DNA of 64,000 nucleotides from Runella sp. SP2. GTDB taxonomy: Bacteria > Bacteroidota > Bacteroidia > Cytophagales > Spirosomataceae. A program made the position numbers and the translations under genes. The notes beneath the pieces were generated by a model. That model worked only from the letters and a program-made list of their open reading frames with translations, made no database searches and was not told the DNA's origin. The first letter of the stretch is position 1, and each line of letters begins with the position of its first letter. The DNA is taken from the NCBI RefSeq assembly GCF_003711225.1, contig NZ_CP031030.1, forward strand, positions 1,674,001 through 1,738,000, read 5' to 3'. Of the stretch, positions 27,148 to 34,167 are shown piece after piece.

Positions 27148-27286
27148 GGTACTAATGGTTTGCAGCTACAAGAAGTTGGCGATTTCGAAGCACAAAACTG
27201 TCTGCCAGCACTGAACTTGATACGAAGCACAAAGCTTCATTTAACCACTGAACCGCCAAATTTCTTGTAGGTGCTGTTAGCGGTAG
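27148..27286. repeat. attC-like inverted-repeat spacer 1
   Basis: Long-range arms CTACAAGAAGTTGGCG (27166-27181) and CGCCAAATTTCTTGTAG (27254-27270) pair with one bulge. Outside them lie TACTAATGG on the left and GCTGTTAGCG on the right, the latter like the GTTRRRY core of an integron attC site. The spacer has the size (about 139 bp) and architecture of spacers 2 and 3. Confidence 0.5.
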
Positions 27287-27688
27287 TTATTCTTCCGTCA
27301 GTTCGTCTTTCGTCTTCGCTACTTGCTGAATGTCGCCCGTCTCGTGTTGCCATAAATAAATTTCTTCTCTTAGTTTTTTGTTGTCGGTGTCAAGTGGTAA
27401 TAAAATCAGATTGTCGCCCGAACCATTAGATGCAATTGCAATTCCGTTGTCTGGGAAATTGTTCCAAGTCCTTGCTTGTTGGGTTTCTAAAACAATGTGA
27501 TTGCAAGTCCTGCTCATTCTTTTGTTGTCGGACTTGTCAAAAAACGGAAACAGTTGCCAATCATCGTCCTCTGTAATTAGTTCTCCACCGTTTTCTTTTG
27601 TCATTTTAGACTTGAAGTTGTCGGGAAATACAAGTCCAAGCTCTTGCTCCGTTTCAATGATATATTTTATGTCTACTGGAAATGGCAT
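27287..27688 (-). CDS. SMI1/KNR4 (SUKH) family protein
   Basis: 133 aa. The pattern I...E..LG..FP..FK....NGG, then WQLFPF.D and a run into NGSGDNLILLPLD (G-D-x-L hallmark) and IYLWQHETG fits the SUKH superfamily. Many members are immunity proteins against polymorphic toxins. The stop is 2 bp before the next gene's coding region on the same strand, so it is co-transcribed with the DUF2185-like gene upstream. No toxin gene is visible nearby. Confidence 0.75.
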   Translation of the reverse strand: MPFPVDIKYIIETEQELGLVFPDNFKSKMTKENGGELITEDDDWQLFPFFDKSDNKRMSRTCNHIVLETQQARTWNNFPDNGIAIASNGSGDNLILLPLDTDNKKLREEIYLWQHETGDIQQVAKTKDELTEE

Positions 27689-27690
27689 CG

Positions 27691-28026
27691 TTATTCTGTT
27701 ATGATTTCAAATTTGTCTGTATTTTCAATTCTTTCAAGTTCAGTTCCAAATGGAAGGTCTAAATAAGGAATTATTGCTCTGTCATAATTTGCAATTGTAT
27801 TCACATTATAAATCATTGTGTTGTTTGGGTCGTCAACATATTCTTGGTCTTCTGTTCCTGAAAAAAAACGCCAACCGCTATCCATTTTTTCGTCTGGCTC
27901 TTCACGATACATATAACCAACTCTCAGTCCGTCTACAGTTATTTTGTCAGTCGCAAAACAACCTCCCATTTGTGGAACTAAGTCAACAAACTCGTCTGCT
28001 TTTATTTTGAAGTTTTTTGTCGTCAT
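27691..28026 (-). CDS. DUF2185-like (immunity-type) protein
   Basis: 111 aa from ATG 28026 (MTTKNFKIKADEF...). A longer frame to 28158 runs into the inverted-repeat spacer and is rejected. Features: GGCFATDKIT, then VGYMYREEPD, DSGWRFFSGTEDQEYVDDP and PYLDLPFGTELER. This arrangement is that of the DUF2185/immunity-protein family often found beside SUKH proteins, as here. The genes together look like one mobile immunity cassette. Confidence 0.7.
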   Translation of the reverse strand: MTTKNFKIKADEFVDLVPQMGGCFATDKITVDGLRVGYMYREEPDEKMDSGWRFFSGTEDQEYVDDPNNTMIYNVNTIANYDRAIIPYLDLPFGTELERIENTDKFEIITE

Positions 28027-28059
28027 ACTTTGTGTCTGTGGTCGTCTGTTATAATTATC

Positions 28060-28193
28060 GCTAACGTTTCGGGGCTTTGCGTTCGGGCGGGCAATCGAAG
28101 CACAAAAGCTGAATTTATTACTAAAGTTTAATTGAAAAACTGCTGTTGAATTTTGCACGTCAGCCCGCCTGACGCAAAACCCTTGTTACCTGC
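28060..28193. repeat. attC-like inverted-repeat spacer 2
   Basis: The left arm begins GCTAACG at 28060 and continues GGGGCTTTGCGTTCGGGCGGGC. The right arm, GCCCGCCTGACGCAAAAC then CCTTGTTACCTGC (to 28193), is its imperfect complement over about 30 bp. Boundary hexamers GCTAAC and GTTACC mirror attC R-site cores. It separates the DUF2185/SUKH pair from the DUF418 gene. Confidence 0.55.
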
Positions 28194-28204
28194 TGGGCTT
28201 TTCA

Positions 28205-29284
28205 TCATCCTGCTATTTTTCTCATTAATGTTTCCAATGGTCCATTTTTAAATTTCCTGCTCCAAAAAATACTGAATATAATACTAATAATATAAAACAA
28301 AATTGAATACAAAAATATATAAATTGAAGCTGTTGGTTTTTCGTCTTCAAGTAAGCCAGTATAATGTTTGCCTGTCAAGTAAGCCATAATAATCATTCCA
28401 ATGGTCAAATGAATAACATAATGCGATAGTGTCATTTGTCCTGTTTTTTGAAAGGCTAAAACGAGTTTGTTATTTGAAAATTTTTCTCCGATTACCATAC
28501 AAATAGTGATTACCATGAATGCAAAAGCTATTGTTACCAATACGAAAGGTAAATAAGGCGGAAAATATTCTGCCATAATGTAATCGCTCCAAAAAGGATT
28601 GAAAATATGTTGTCGAACCATAAAGCGTAATACTTGAATGATTATAAAAACCACAAGTCCAATTAGGAAAATGTTACGTTTGTTGAGTTTATCTTGCCAG
28701 TTGAGTCGCCCAAGCCACATACCCACTAAAAAATAAGAAAACCAAGGAAACATTGAGTTCCAACCATTGTAAAAAGTGTTTCTCAAAAATCCGATTGGTG
28801 TCCAAAAGTCTTTGTATTTAAAATTGATAAAGTTCCAACTTGTGTCAATTGGAATTACCAAAAGTAATAGGTGAAAAATAATTATTGCTGTTAACGCACC
28901 CAATAGATAATAGCGTTTTGGCACAAATAGTAGAAAAGCAGCCAAGTGCATATAGCCACCATAAAAATGCAAAATGTCGCCCGACCACCAATTGTAAAGC
29001 AACAATCCCATTGCAAATAAGAACCAAGAACGTTTTAGAATTTTTGATTTTAAAGTTGCCTTTTCTTCTTTGCTGTAATTGTTTTTGTTTGTCATCAATG
29101 AAACACCCATTCCAGCACAAATGATAAAAATAGCAGTTGAATTCCCTGTAAAAATATTTAGAAAGTGTCCAACGAAATCAACTGGTGCCATTGTTGCACC
29201 AAAACTGAAATTAAAATTTACAATAAACATTCCAAAAATTGCGTATGCTCTTGCTATGTCAAAACCTATTATTCGTTGTTGCAT
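28205..29284 (-). CDS. DUF418-like multi-spanning membrane protein (acyltransferase superfamily)
   Basis: 359 aa with about ten hydrophobic helices. The start (RIIGFDIARAYAIFGMFIVNF) and the end (FKNGPLETLMRKI) are typical of DUF418/heparan-N-acetyltransferase-like proteins, which are predicted to transfer acyl groups at the membrane; the substrate is unknown. It lies between attC-like spacers 2 and 3, on the same strand as the other cassette genes. Confidence 0.75.
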   Translation of the reverse strand: MQQRIIGFDIARAYAIFGMFIVNFNFSFGATMAPVDFVGHFLNIFTGNSTAIFIICAGMGVSLMTNKNNYSKEEKATLKSKILKRSWFLFAMGLLLYNWWSGDILHFYGGYMHLAAFLLFVPKRYYLLGALTAIIIFHLLLLVIPIDTSWNFINFKYKDFWTPIGFLRNTFYNGWNSMFPWFSYFLVGMWLGRLNWQDKLNKRNIFLIGLVVFIIIQVLRFMVRQHIFNPFWSDYIMAEYFPPYLPFVLVTIAFAFMVITICMVIGEKFSNNKLVLAFQKTGQMTLSHYVIHLTIGMIIMAYLTGKHYTGLLEDEKPTASIYIFLYSILFYIISIIFSIFWSRKFKNGPLETLMRKIAG

Positions 29285-29319
29285 TTTCTTTTTGTCTGTT
29301 ATTGTCAGCGAGTACGGTC

Positions 29320-29430
29320 TGTTAGCCTTGCAGGTAACGAGTGGATAGACGTCACTCCATCGTTTTCAAACGCGTATAAGTATTTGTTGTCGGTTATTGT
29401 GGCGTCTATTTTTCATTTGTAGGTGTAGCC
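29320..29430. repeat. attC-like inverted-repeat spacer 3
   Basis: GTTAGCCTTGCAGG at the left and GGTGTAGCC at the right enclose arms GGATAGACGTC (29343-29353) and GGCGTCTATTTTT (29401-29413), imperfectly complementary. The right-arm complement CACCTACAA... resembles that of spacers 1 (CACCTACAAGAAA) and 2 (GCAGGTAACAAGGG). This is the weakest of the three. Confidence 0.4.
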
Positions 29431-29526
29431 GTCACCTCAGGTTTTACCCTTTTTCAGCAGTGTTTCAACGTTGAGTGCTTTGTGGATGAGAGGCTTCACA
29501 AATGATATGCCAATTAACAAAACTTT

Positions 29527-29674
29527 AATTCAAAACGCCAACTTTCTAACGAATTTATTATTCGGTGAACGTGGTTGGCAGGAGAGGGGGAAAAATTTGG
29601 GGTTTACCTGAGTGCAAATAAGGATAGGCTAGAAGCCTGTAAATAAACATCATGAGTGGTGTTTGCGCTATCGG
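29527..29674 (+). repeat. 148-bp direct repeat flanking the AbiE module, copy A
   Basis: It matches 31688-31835 with about ten mismatches by eye, starting AATTCAAAACGCCAACTTTC and ending CGCTATCGG. Weaker similarity extends further upstream of both copies. The rest of the 29431-29721 stretch holds no gene I can support. Confidence 0.9.
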
Positions 29675-29721
29675 CGGGTGTTGGTGCTGCCATGGCGAGG
29701 GCAATTTAGCTGCTGGCGTTC

Positions 29722-30564
29722 TTATTCATCCTTATGTGTTATTCCTTTTTGAAATGCACTGAGTAGGTCGAAGGCATACTCAATAGTTATATCTAGTTTT
29801 CTTGCCCATTCTTTAGCAATGACTGATTTAGTAGCATTTTCCAAGTTGGTTTCTAACACTTTCAATATCCTTGTTGATATAGCTTCGGACTTTTGCAGGT
29901 ACAATTTAGAATTTCTACCCAATACTTCCGCTGCAATCAGCAGTTGATCGAATGGCTCTTTGTTTAGCGTGTCGTAATGTTTTTCTACAATTTCATCCCA
30001 TTTCAAGTCGTAGTAGTGTTGAATTATTTTTAAAATATCCGAGAGGTCATTTTCGCGTTCTTCTGGACGGTCGCTCCACGCTATCAATTTTAAAATTACC
30101 ATGCCAGGCAGTGGAGGTATGTTGGCGATTTTCTCCTCTATATTTACAGTGATGGCTTCATCCATTACTTCTCGGAAGCCCAATACATGCAAATCGGTGT
30201 ATCGACTACTGAAATTAACCGTGTATTTTTCTTCTATTTCGCCAAATGGCAATAAATCGATGGCAACCTTAAAAGTTGTGGAGTAAAAAGTCCAAGGAGC
30301 AGCTACTTTCTTGAATCCTTTTGCTTCTAATGCGGTACTGATTTGTTCATATTCCGTAATGCTTGAAATCATAACAGCAAAGTCAATACCCTTGGTGCCT
30401 CTGCTTGGCTTTATTCCTGCTTTCAGCAGTTCTAAAGCAATAGCACTTACACCTATTAAGTAGTAGGGGACGTTTAACTTCTGCATTACTTCATCAATAC
30501 AATCAAATGATTCTTTGAAGTAGGGTATAGCTAATTCTTTATAAGTTTGACTCGATGTACTCAT
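29722..30564 (-). CDS. abiEii: AbiEii-type nucleotidyltransferase toxin
   Basis: 280 aa. The N-terminal half is a nucleotidyltransferase fold: YYLIGVSAIAL, then RGTKGIDFAVM (the D-x-D-type metal site appears as G-I-D-F-A-V) and FKVAIDLLPFG with a third acidic residue. The helical part contains LVILKLIAWSDRPEERENDLSDI-like sequence, typical of AbiEii/AbiGii. In the family the toxin transfers nucleotides (tRNA in characterised members) and stalls growth during phage infection. It overlaps the antitoxin gene by 26 bp and is translated after it. The first acidic motif is degenerate relative to G-G-x-A-R-x-x-x-D-I-D, so activity should be tested. Confidence 0.72.
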   Translation of the reverse strand: MSTSSQTYKELAIPYFKESFDCIDEVMQKLNVPYYLIGVSAIALELLKAGIKPSRGTKGIDFAVMISSITEYEQISTALEAKGFKKVAAPWTFYSTTFKVAIDLLPFGEIEEKYTVNFSSRYTDLHVLGFREVMDEAITVNIEEKIANIPPLPGMVILKLIAWSDRPEERENDLSDILKIIQHYYDLKWDEIVEKHYDTLNKEPFDQLLIAAEVLGRNSKLYLQKSEAISTRILKVLETNLENATKSVIAKEWARKLDITIEYAFDLLSAFQKGITHKDE

Positions 30565-31507
30565 GGTAAATTTTTTCGGCTGTTTCTTTATTTCGTTTAC
30601 CCCCTTCTAATATCAAATCAGCATACACTAATAGTTTTGGAGCTGTTCTTTCTATTGTGTTCTTCCAGAACATTTCTAATACCTCTACTTCCCCATTTTT
30701 ATCGGGCATTAACTTGTAGTTTCTAATCAAATCCATTCGATTTTCTGTAGTATAAATCAAAAACTTTTCAGGACGTAAATGATTAGTAAGTATATCTCCT
30801 GCTGGCTCACCACCCCATACTGTTTTGTGGTTATCTAATGCCAATTCATTCCAATCCCCTCTAAGTGTATATTTCTCCTTTACCAACTTAGGCCGCAATA
30901 CTGTGGCGTATTCTGTTATCCACCTATCCAGCAGCGCTTTTCTGTTTTCCCACACATAGTTTTTTTTGTTCAAGGGAATAAGATAACCAGTCTCTTTCAG
31001 CCCATTTATTACTTGTGGTATATTGCCCAAAGCTACATTTGTCAAATAAGCCAATTCTCGTTGTGGAAGGTGGATAGCATCTTTGTATTGCAACAGGTAA
31101 AACAGCACTTTCAACCCAGTTTTGGTAAAAGCTCTATTTCCTTTTCCTTTTTCTACATCTAAAGTTTTTTGGGTATCAATAAATAGAAATAGGCTGTCTT
31201 TTTTCAAGAAAATATTTCCATTAGCTTCTATGTAGGGGATTTTTTTATTTCTTAGCTCTTCTTTTACTTTTGGGAAAAGATGGTAGGCAACAAGTAAAAA
31301 ATTATCATATCGATGAAAATACTCATCGACTTGTTGCAGTTGATGAATTCTTACTTCCCGTTTTACTTCTACGGTAAACCTATATTTCTGCCCATTAAAA
31401 TCTATTTCCAAACCGCCATCCAATGTTTTTTTTGGCTGAAAATACGCTTGAATACCAGTGGTTTGATACAATGCCTCCAATGCCCTATAAACAATCTCTT
31501 GTTCCAT
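30539..31507 (-). CDS. abiEi: AbiEi-type antitoxin/transcriptional repressor
   Basis: 322 aa. The N-terminal third is a restriction-like beta/alpha domain (EIDFNGQKYRFTVEVKREV), followed by a winged helix (FTKTGLKVLFYLLQY..., QRELAYLTNVALGNIPQVINGLKETGYLI) and a C-terminal domain (VWGGEPAGDILTNHLRPEKFLIYT). This fits type IV antitoxins of the AbiEi family, which neutralise the toxin without direct binding and repress their own promoter at inverted repeats. The GTTCAC repeats just upstream are the expected operator. Confidence 0.8.
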   Translation of the reverse strand: MEQEIVYRALEALYQTTGIQAYFQPKKTLDGGLEIDFNGQKYRFTVEVKREVRIHQLQQVDEYFHRYDNFLLVAYHLFPKVKEELRNKKIPYIEANGNIFLKKDSLFLFIDTQKTLDVEKGKGNRAFTKTGLKVLFYLLQYKDAIHLPQRELAYLTNVALGNIPQVINGLKETGYLIPLNKKNYVWENRKALLDRWITEYATVLRPKLVKEKYTLRGDWNELALDNHKTVWGGEPAGDILTNHLRPEKFLIYTTENRMDLIRNYKLMPDKNGEVEVLEMFWKNTIERTAPKLLVYADLILEGGKRNKETAEKIYHEYIESNL

Positions 31508-31521
31508 TTTAATTTATTTTT

Positions 31522-31572
31522 GTTCACAAATATAAAATGTTCACGGAACGTGAACAAATAAAAAATGTGAAC
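31522..31572. promoter_or_regulatory. GTTCAC operator array upstream of abiEi
   Basis: A perfect 17-bp palindrome GTTCACGGAACGTGAAC (31539-31555) is flanked by a direct GTTCAC at 31522-31527 and an inverted GTGAAC at 31567-31572, giving four half-sites in 51 bp right before the abiEi start. AbiEi antitoxins are known to autoregulate through inverted repeats. Confidence 0.8.
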
Positions 31573-31687
31573 ATGTGCATTATAAGTACAACTTCGGGGA
31601 TTTTTAGCTTTCACCAACCGTTTTTCTACGGGAAAGCACTTTGTGGACATTAGGCGTTCAATATTTTCCGCCAATTAGCTCAAGGGC

Positions 31688-31835
31688 AATTCAAAACGCC
31701 AACTTTCTAACGAATTTATTATTCGGTGAACGTGGTTCGCAGGATAGAGGTAAAAATTTGGGGTTCACTTGAGTGCAAATAAGGATAGGCTAGAAGCCAG
31801 TAGATAAACATGATGAGTGGTGCTTGCGCTATCGG
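31688..31835 (+). repeat. 148-bp direct repeat flanking the AbiE module, copy B
   Basis: Second copy of the 29527-29674 repeat in the same orientation; the two copies enclose exactly the AbiEi/AbiEii pair and its operator. Recombination between them would delete the module cleanly. No gene is supportable in the rest of 31573-31970. Confidence 0.9.
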
Positions 31836-31926
31836 AATTTACTTTTGGCGTAATTGTTAAAATTCACCGTAACTGTAAACATAAAGGCAGTATAAAGGAG
31901 TAGGATAAGGGCTTAAAAAGCAGAAA

Positions 31927-31950
31927 ACCACCGCGTTATAGTGCGGTGGT
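31927..31950 (-). terminator. Hairpin terminator just outside attL
   Basis: ACCACCGC (31927-31934) pairs with GCGGTGGT (31943-31950). On the minus strand the stem is followed by TTTTCTGCTTTTT. It could end the leftward repressor transcript that leaves the integrated element. Confidence 0.65.
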
Positions 31951-31970
31951 CTCATTCTCAAAAGCTTATC

Positions 31971-31986
31971 GTGGAGAAGATGGGAT
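31971..31986. other. attL core
   Basis: GTGGAGAAGATGGGAT, identical to the tRNA-Ala 3' end at 53786-53801. Bases on both sides differ between the copies, so 16 bp is the full exact repeat. Confidence 0.85.
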
Positions 31987-32034
31987 ATAGTGCAAAACGC
32001 TATGCAACAGGTTAGAAGCCAATTAATTATGTTT

Positions 32035-32077
32035 TTGTCGCAGTTGTCGCAGCTATTTTGTCGCAATTGTTGTCGCA
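32035..32077 (+). promoter_or_regulatory. Left arm-type integrase sites (four TTGTCGCA repeats)
   Basis: Exact TTGTCGCA octamers at 32035-32042, 32044-32051, 32058-32065 and 32070-32077, 49-91 bp inside the attL core. The last two overlap the 3' end of the repressor gene. The same octamer occurs twice at the right end (53725-53732, 53737-53744), the expected layout of integrase arm-binding sites. Confidence 0.7.
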
Positions 32078-32490
32078 GTTTCATACATTTTAACCATTTT
32101 TTCCAGCAGTTCGATTTGTCTTTTTAACCCTTCTTTTTCAGCCTCACAGCCTTTTAACCGTTCGCTCAAAACTTCTAATTCATTACTTGTGTTTGTAGTT
32201 GTGCCACCTTTGTTGTCTTTTTGATAAGACTGTATTATTTTTTCCCCCACAGCGTTTACTATCCCTTCCTGCCTCACGTTACCGTACTGATTATCAGAGA
32301 AAAACGACGAAAGAGAAACGCCGTAAGCCCGTGACACGCGCCTTAAAAATTCCGTGTCTAAATCTTCGCTCCCAATTTTTTTGTACAGGTTGCTGGTGGA
32401 TATTTCGACGCGCCGCGCTGCTTCTTCGATGGTGTGGCCTGCACGGTCAAAAACTTTTTTTACTCTTCTTCCTAGGTGTATGGATTCCAT
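32053..32490 (-). CDS. XRE-type (CI-like) repressor with C-terminal coiled coil
   Basis: 145 aa. Residues ~5-60 form a helix-turn-helix (GRRVKKVFDRAGHTIEEAARRVEISTSNLYKKIG). The C-terminal ~45 residues (NELEVLSERLKGCEAEKEGLKRQIELLEKMVKMYE) are a heptad coiled coil for dimerisation. It is divergent from the early genes, and the space between holds palindromes that fit its operators. There is no peptidase domain, so SOS-type self-cleavage is not expected. Its last codons contain integrase arm-like repeats. Confidence 0.82.
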   Translation of the reverse strand: MESIHLGRRVKKVFDRAGHTIEEAARRVEISTSNLYKKIGSEDLDTEFLRRVSRAYGVSLSSFFSDNQYGNVRQEGIVNAVGEKIIQSYQKDNKGGTTTNTSNELEVLSERLKGCEAEKEGLKRQIELLEKMVKMYETATTIATK

Positions 32491-32516
32491 GCTTTATAAA
32501 ATGTTGAGAAATATTT

Positions 32517-32588
32517 TTATCAAATTTTGATAAATTGATAATTACTTTTTAATATTGCATTGTCAATTTAATAAAAAGCAATTATCAA
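32517..32588. promoter_or_regulatory. Bidirectional operator of the element (TTATCAA half-sites)
   Basis: TTATCAAATTTTGATAA (32517-32533) is a near-perfect palindrome. TTGATAATTACTTTTTA (32535-32551) and TAAAAAGCAATTATCAA (32572-32588) form a second, wider inverted repeat matching at 16 of 17 positions. Four TTATCAA half-sites thus lie between the repressor start (32490) and the first early gene (32620). Confidence 0.75.
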
Positions 32589-32619
32589 AAACAAACAAAA
32601 CTTACTAAACGGCAAAATC

Positions 32620-32802
32620 ATGTTAAAGCAACTTCAAAGAGTTTACAAGGCTAACGAGTGTTTGGACTTGCAAGACGTTCAAAATGCCATGAAATCAGTC
32701 TTTGACCTCATTAATGAGTTTGGGCCAAAGTATAAGCTACTGATTCGTTTGGCGTCATTAGAACGCAGAAAGCAGAAACTAATTTTAATCTCAACCAAAT
32801 AA
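32620..32802 (+). CDS. Small early protein, unknown
   Basis: 60 aa, basic and mostly helical (LQRVYKANECLDLQDVQNAMKSV, ending RRKQKLILISTK). It is the first gene rightward of the operator, so it should be an early gene repressed in the integrated state. No family recognised. The next gene starts 11 bp downstream. Confidence 0.5.
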   Translation: MLKQLQRVYKANECLDLQDVQNAMKSVFDLINEFGPKYKLLIRLASLERRKQKLILISTK

Positions 32803-32813
32803 CCAAAATCAAT

Positions 32814-33101
32814 ATGGCAACATTAAAACAAGTGTACAAAAACGACCTTTCGGCCAATCAGAAAAAACAACTTTTGGAAGGGCTGGCTAGGCGCTATGAA
32901 TGTGATTTGCAAACGGCACGTCGGGTAATTGATACCTCTAAACTTAAATCCGTGGAAGAAGATATAAAATACTTGTACCAGTACCACGGCATTAATTTAA
33001 GCGTAGAAAGTGGCTTTTACTTGGATTTGACGCGTTTGGCTAAAATCAAAGAATCGGGCTTACAAATGGATTTTTTTGCCAAAATAGGTTTATCAAAATG
33101 A
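32814..33101 (+). CDS. Small early protein, unknown
   Basis: 95 aa, helical, with a possible helix-turn-helix-like stretch (LLEGLARRYECDLQTARRVID). Its stop overlaps the next start as ATGA, which points to coupled translation in the early operon. No family recognised. Confidence 0.5.
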   Translation: MATLKQVYKNDLSANQKKQLLEGLARRYECDLQTARRVIDTSKLKSVEEDIKYLYQYHGINLSVESGFYLDLTRLAKIKESGLQMDFFAKIGLSK

Positions 33102-33265
33102 GCATAGAAAACATTTACGGCGAAAAACTTAGACAGTTAGAGGCCGAAAACATTTCTTTAAAAAAACGTATCAAAGCGGTTGAATCAGTGATTTTTCAAT
33201 CAAATAATAAGGATACAGTTTTTTCAATAATCCATAAAATCAAATTAGCCCTATTAAAAAAATGA
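33098..33265 (+). CDS. 55-aa early protein with short coiled coil
   Basis: Begins ATG at 33098 within the ATGA overlap with the preceding gene and ends in another ATGA overlap with the primase gene (33262). The N-terminal half (NIYGEKLRQLEAENISLKKRIKAVES) is a clear leucine-heptad coiled coil. The double overlap supports it as a true gene despite its size. Function unknown. Confidence 0.55.
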   Translation: MSIENIYGEKLRQLEAENISLKKRIKAVESVIFQSNNKDTVFSIIHKIKLALLKK

Positions 33266-34167
33266 GCTTTACCACCGAACAACTGTATAAGGCTAAAGCC
33301 GTGGATATTGCGGACTTTTTGGCCGAAAGGGGGATTCTTCCAGCGTATCAGACAGGCGGCGAACTGGTTTATTTGTCACCCTTAAAAGAAGAACATACCC
33401 CTTCGTTTTTTGTAAACACTAGCAAGAATGGTTTTAACGACTTTTCTACGGGTAACAACGGCGATGTAATAACCTTGTGCCAATTGCTTGATAAAACAGA
33501 CTTTGTAAGGGCTATGCAAACACTTCTAAGGTTTAAGGGCGGAACTTCACCAATAGCTTTTGAGCGTGTACACAAAGAAAGCAGCGACCCAAAAAAGGTA
33601 GTAGTTCAAAAAATTTTGCCCCTGTATTCTCAAAATTTGAGAAATTATTTTTTGAACGAGAGAATGATAAAAGAATCAGTCGCTAAACAGTACTTATCAG
33701 AAATCACCTATGAAAACGAAAAGGGGATATTTTATGCTGGTTGCTGGAAAAACGACGCGGGGGGCTACGAACTACGAAACCGTAAGTTTAAAGGTGCAAT
33801 TGGCCGAAAAGCCCCGACCACTTTTATACAGAATGACAACATCGACACCATAAGCATTTTTGAAGGGTATTTGGACTTTCTAAGTTGGCTTACCCTGCGT
33901 GGTACAAAAGCAATGTACACCACCGACGTAGTAGTACTTAACTCGCTTTCAATGCTTACGCTCACCTACGCACAAACATTGTCAGGGCATTATCAAAAAA
34001 TCGTCCTATTCCTAGACAATGACCAATCGGGCAAAGACGCAGCACAAAAACTTACGCAATGGTTGCCAAATTTCCCGATTGAGAACATGGCGCCGAAACT
34101 CTACCCCAACCACAAAGATTTAAACGAGTACCTATGCCAAAAGCACAAAGTAAACGCGAACGGATAG
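33262..34167 (+). CDS. DnaG-like primase (TOPRIM domain)
   Basis: 301 aa. The N-terminal ~100 residues resemble a CHC2-type primase zinc domain (VYLSPLKEEHTPSFFVN..KNGFNDFSTGNNGDVITLCQ) but lack its zinc cysteines. The TOPRIM core follows: ISIFEGYLDFLSWL (catalytic Glu), VVVLNSLSML and VLFLDNDQSGKDAAQ (D-x-D). It would make RNA primers for replication of the element. It overlaps the helicase gene by 34 bp, a usual primase-helicase pairing in phage and satellite elements. Confidence 0.85.
   Translation: MSFTTEQLYKAKAVDIADFLAERGILPAYQTGGELVYLSPLKEEHTPSFFVNTSKNGFNDFSTGNNGDVITLCQLLDKTDFVRAMQTLLRFKGGTSPIAFERVHKESSDPKKVVVQKILPLYSQNLRNYFLNERMIKESVAKQYLSEITYENEKGIFYAGCWKNDAGGYELRNRKFKGAIGRKAPTTFIQNDNIDTISIFEGYLDFLSWLTLRGTKAMYTTDVVVLNSLSMLTLTYAQTLSGHYQKIVLFLDNDQSGKDAAQKLTQWLPNFPIENMAPKLYPNHKDLNEYLCQKHKVNANG

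Noticed and set aside
31402..31674. Minus-strand frame overlapping abiEi start and its operator
   Set aside because: Runs through the GTTCAC operator and the 5' end of abiEi in another frame; no homology.
31857..32084. 75-codon frame spanning attL and the arm-type repeats
   Set aside because: Crosses the host-element boundary and the repeat DNA, so cannot be an ancestral gene.
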